Assembly (NCBI GenBank): GCA_934403665.1
Contig: CAKRUL010000050.1
Location: forward strand, 1 to 7,682
Direction: 5' to 3'
DNA: 7,682 nucleotides
Source of the DNA: an uncultured Clostridia bacterium
GTDB lineage: Bacteria; Bacillota_A; Clostridia; UMGS1840; HGM11507
The position numbers and the translations under genes are program-made. Positions 6,414-7,682 of this stretch are shown in pieces (position 1 is the stretch's first letter; each line of letters begins with the position of its first letter). The notes beneath the pieces were generated by a model. The model saw nothing but the letters and a program-made list of their open reading frames with translations. It was not told the origin of the DNA and did not search any database.

Positions 6414-6914
6414 GTGGAAATTACAACAGAACAAATTGTGCGGCAATATCAGAAACTGGTTTTCTCCGTCTGTTATCAGCAGGTTCGGGATTATTTTGAA
6501 GCAGAAAACCTGGCTCAGGACACTTTTTTATCTTTTTTTTCAAAATATCCCGACTTGCAGGAACAGAACAACCGGAACCTGTTATGCAGAATTGCGCTGA
6601 ATAAATGCCGCGACTATCTGAAAAGCAGTCGTTACCGGAAAACGGTTGTCGGCATTCCGGAAGATCAGGAATTGGCAGACAGTGCGGCAACGCCTTTGGA
6701 GACTGTGCTCAGAGAGGATGCAGAGGGTGCGGTCAAAAGAGTCGTTGAAAAGTTGAAAGAGCCTTACCGCAAAGTGGCGTATCTGTATTACATAGAAGGG
6801 TTCACCACCCGACAGATTGCCGCCAAGTGCGATGTGAGTATCAAAACCGTACAGACACAGCTGTATCGCAGTAAGGAAAAGTTGAAGCAATACTGGAAGG
6901 AGGAAATGACATGA
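6414..6914 (+). CDS. ECF-subfamily RNA polymerase sigma factor
   Basis: This 166-aa protein has the two-domain layout of ECF (group 4) sigma factors. Sigma region 2 spans about residues 8-75: IVRQYQKLVFSVCYQQV, then AENLAQDTFLSFFSKY contacting the RNA polymerase clamp and -10 element, and LLCRIALNKCRDYLKS. A linker of about 30 residues follows. Sigma region 4 spans about 108-160: LKEPYRKVAYLYYIEGF followed by the helix-turn-helix TTRQIAAKCDVSIKTVQTQL, which reads the -35. It lacks regions 1 and 3, as expected. The stop overlaps the start of the next gene by ATGA, suggesting coupled synthesis of sigma and a membrane-bound inhibitor. It is probably activated by envelope stress, but the signal is not readable. 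A T6 run and a T8 run at 6524-6540 fall in region 2. Confidence 0.93.
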   Translation: MEITTEQIVRQYQKLVFSVCYQQVRDYFEAENLAQDTFLSFFSKYPDLQEQNNRNLLCRIALNKCRDYLKSSRYRKTVVGIPEDQELADSAATPLETVLREDAEGAVKRVVEKLKEPYRKVAYLYYIEGFTTRQIAAKCDVSIKTVQTQLYRSKEKLKQYWKEEMT

Positions 6915-7276
6915 CGGAAAAATGGGACGGTACGGATGAACAGTTGGAAGCTTATTTGAAGGAACTGGAACAGATTGAACCGCCTAAGGCAATGGCAGAT
7001 GAAATTGTCGATCGTCTCAAGGAAAAACAGCGACGGGAAATCGTTTTTTTCGATTCGCGCGTCTTTCAGGTTTTGGTTTCTCTGTCTGCTTGTTTTCTTC
7101 TTCTGTTCAGCGGATTTTTTGAGGGTATTGTGAGCAAAACCGTTCAGTATCACGGACAAATCAACAGCTATATCGGTCAGCAGAAGCAAGAAAACCTGCA
7201 AGAGCGGTTTGAACGAAAAGCAGATCGATATCAGCAAAAAGTGGATAAGGAGTTGAGACGATATGAGAAAAAGTAG
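6911..7276 (+). CDS. Single-pass membrane protein, probable anti-sigma factor
   Basis: This 121-aa protein has no family I can name with certainty. Residues 1-48 are charged and helical (LEAYLKELEQIEPPKAMADEI), which suits a cytoplasmic sigma-binding segment. Residues about 50-72 form one membrane helix (VFQVLVSLSACFLLLFSGFF). Residues 73-121 are highly charged, probably a coiled coil outside the membrane, ending RRYEKK. The zinc anti-sigma signature (HxxxCxxC) is absent; the only cysteine is in the membrane helix. The role is inferred from position: it overlaps the ECF sigma gene by ATGA, with AAGGAGG at 6897-6903 placed 7 bases before its ATG, and is followed by another membrane protein. 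It is small for an anti-sigma factor, so it could instead be an accessory sensor. Confidence 0.65.
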   Translation: MTEKWDGTDEQLEAYLKELEQIEPPKAMADEIVDRLKEKQRREIVFFDSRVFQVLVSLSACFLLLFSGFFEGIVSKTVQYHGQINSYIGQQKQENLQERFERKADRYQQKVDKELRRYEKK

Positions 7277-7682
7277 ATTTTGGCTATTTCTGTTTTCCTT
7301 GCTTCCCGGCTGCGGGCAGATGTATCTGGGGTATTCCAAGAGGGGGGTCTCTCTTGGACTGTTGTTTTTCGGAACCATTTTTCTTTCTTCGCTGGCAGGG
7401 CTTACCGAGATCGGGTTCCTTCTTCCGGTTCTATGGTTCTATTCTTTTTTTGATGCAATGAATCTTTACGGAAAAGAAGAGATTACGGATGACTGGGCCT
7501 TCCATCTTGGAAATCTGTATGCGAAATATATAGGAGACCGCCGTTCGGGCATTATTTTCGGGAGCATTCTTTTGGTGGTTGGCTTTCTGATCTTGCTTCG
7601 CAATCTTGTGGGGGCTCAGCTTCTGGAATTGTTGAAGGACACGGTGTTTGCTCCGTTGATTGTCAATATGCCTCAGCTGATG
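7263..7682 (+). CDS. Multi-pass membrane protein, TM2-like, 3' end outside window
   Basis: The frame stays open to the window edge, giving 140 codons without a stop. ATG at 7263 follows AAGGAG at 7247-7252 (10 bases) and overlaps the previous gene by 14 bases, which suggests coupled translation. The N-terminus LFSLLPGCGQMYLGYSKRG (residues 10-28) matches the pattern of TM2-like membrane proteins (PGxGxxYLGxxxxG). Hydrophobic helices follow at about 29-48, 51-67 (FLLPVLWFYSFFDAMNL) and 97-116 (GIIFGSILLVVGFLILL). Similar proteins in clostridia sit in ECF sigma operons next to LiaF- or DUF5668-like membrane proteins, so a role in envelope-stress sensing is likely but inferred. The C-terminal part and any downstream partner are not visible. 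Confidence 0.75.
   Translation, partial: MRKSRFWLFLFSLLPGCGQMYLGYSKRGVSLGLLFFGTIFLSSLAGLTEIGFLLPVLWFYSFFDAMNLYGKEEITDDWAFHLGNLYAKYIGDRRSGIIFGSILLVVGFLILLRNLVGAQLLELLKDTVFAPLIVNMPQLM

Noticed and set aside
6350..6499. Short frame of 49 codons starting with ATG in ATGA overlap with the yaiI stop
   Set aside because: It overlaps the first 86 bases of the sigma gene, shows a composition of basic residues then a shifted sigma frame, and has only a weak AAGGG-type site. Probably chance.
6788..7378. 196-codon open frame on the - strand across the sigma and membrane genes
   Set aside because: It crosses three well-supported plus-strand genes in antisense and is rich in Phe/Leu/Ser as expected from the complement of Lys/Glu-rich sequence.

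Overview
The window looks like chromosomal core DNA of an endospore-forming Firmicute, most likely a clostridial lineage (Oscillospiraceae/Lachnospiraceae type). The reasons are a dipicolinate synthase operon (dpaA-dpaB), full-length MutS2, a secreted protein with copper-amine-oxidase-N-type (stalk) repeats, strong AGGAGG-like ribosome binding sites, a sigma-A type promoter, and moderate GC with A-rich lysine codons. I see no insertion sequence, phage gene, CRISPR array, tRNA or rRNA. Species cannot be assigned.

Layout. (1) Positions 1-807, + strand: the last 68 codons of dpaA, then complete dpaB two bases later. Together they make the spore-core compound dipicolinic acid. (2) Positions 821-853: a perfect 14-bp inverted repeat between convergent genes, probably a bidirectional terminator. 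(3) Positions 934-5708, - strand, transcribed right to left: mutS2, a secreted stalk-domain protein, and two amidohydrolase-like proteins that overlap by ATGA. The distal member (934-1716) keeps the metal-binding residues of the family. The proximal member (1713-2474) has the same fold but has lost every one of them. (4) Positions 5709-5903: a divergent control region with a good sigma-A promoter firing right (TTTACA, 17 bp, TGATATACT) and a leader hairpin. (5) Positions 5904-7682, + strand: a YaiI/YqxD-family protein, an ECF sigma factor with a GTG start, a small one-pass membrane protein that is probably its anti-sigma factor, and the start of a multi-pass TM2-like membrane protein that runs off the window.

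How the genes work together. dpaAB is a spore-maturation unit, separate from the rest. The minus-strand cluster joins a ribosome-rescue/DNA-structure ATPase (MutS2) to three proteins of unknown role; co-transcription is inferred from spacing and from the absence of a clear terminator after mutS2. The right-hand cluster is a typical cell-envelope signalling arrangement (sigma, membrane regulator, membrane protein) with overlapping starts and stops, so those products are probably translationally coupled. The most unusual feature is the active/inactive amidohydrolase pair. The ECF module with a non-zinc anti-sigma candidate is the second point of interest. I found no clearly new defence or mobile system.
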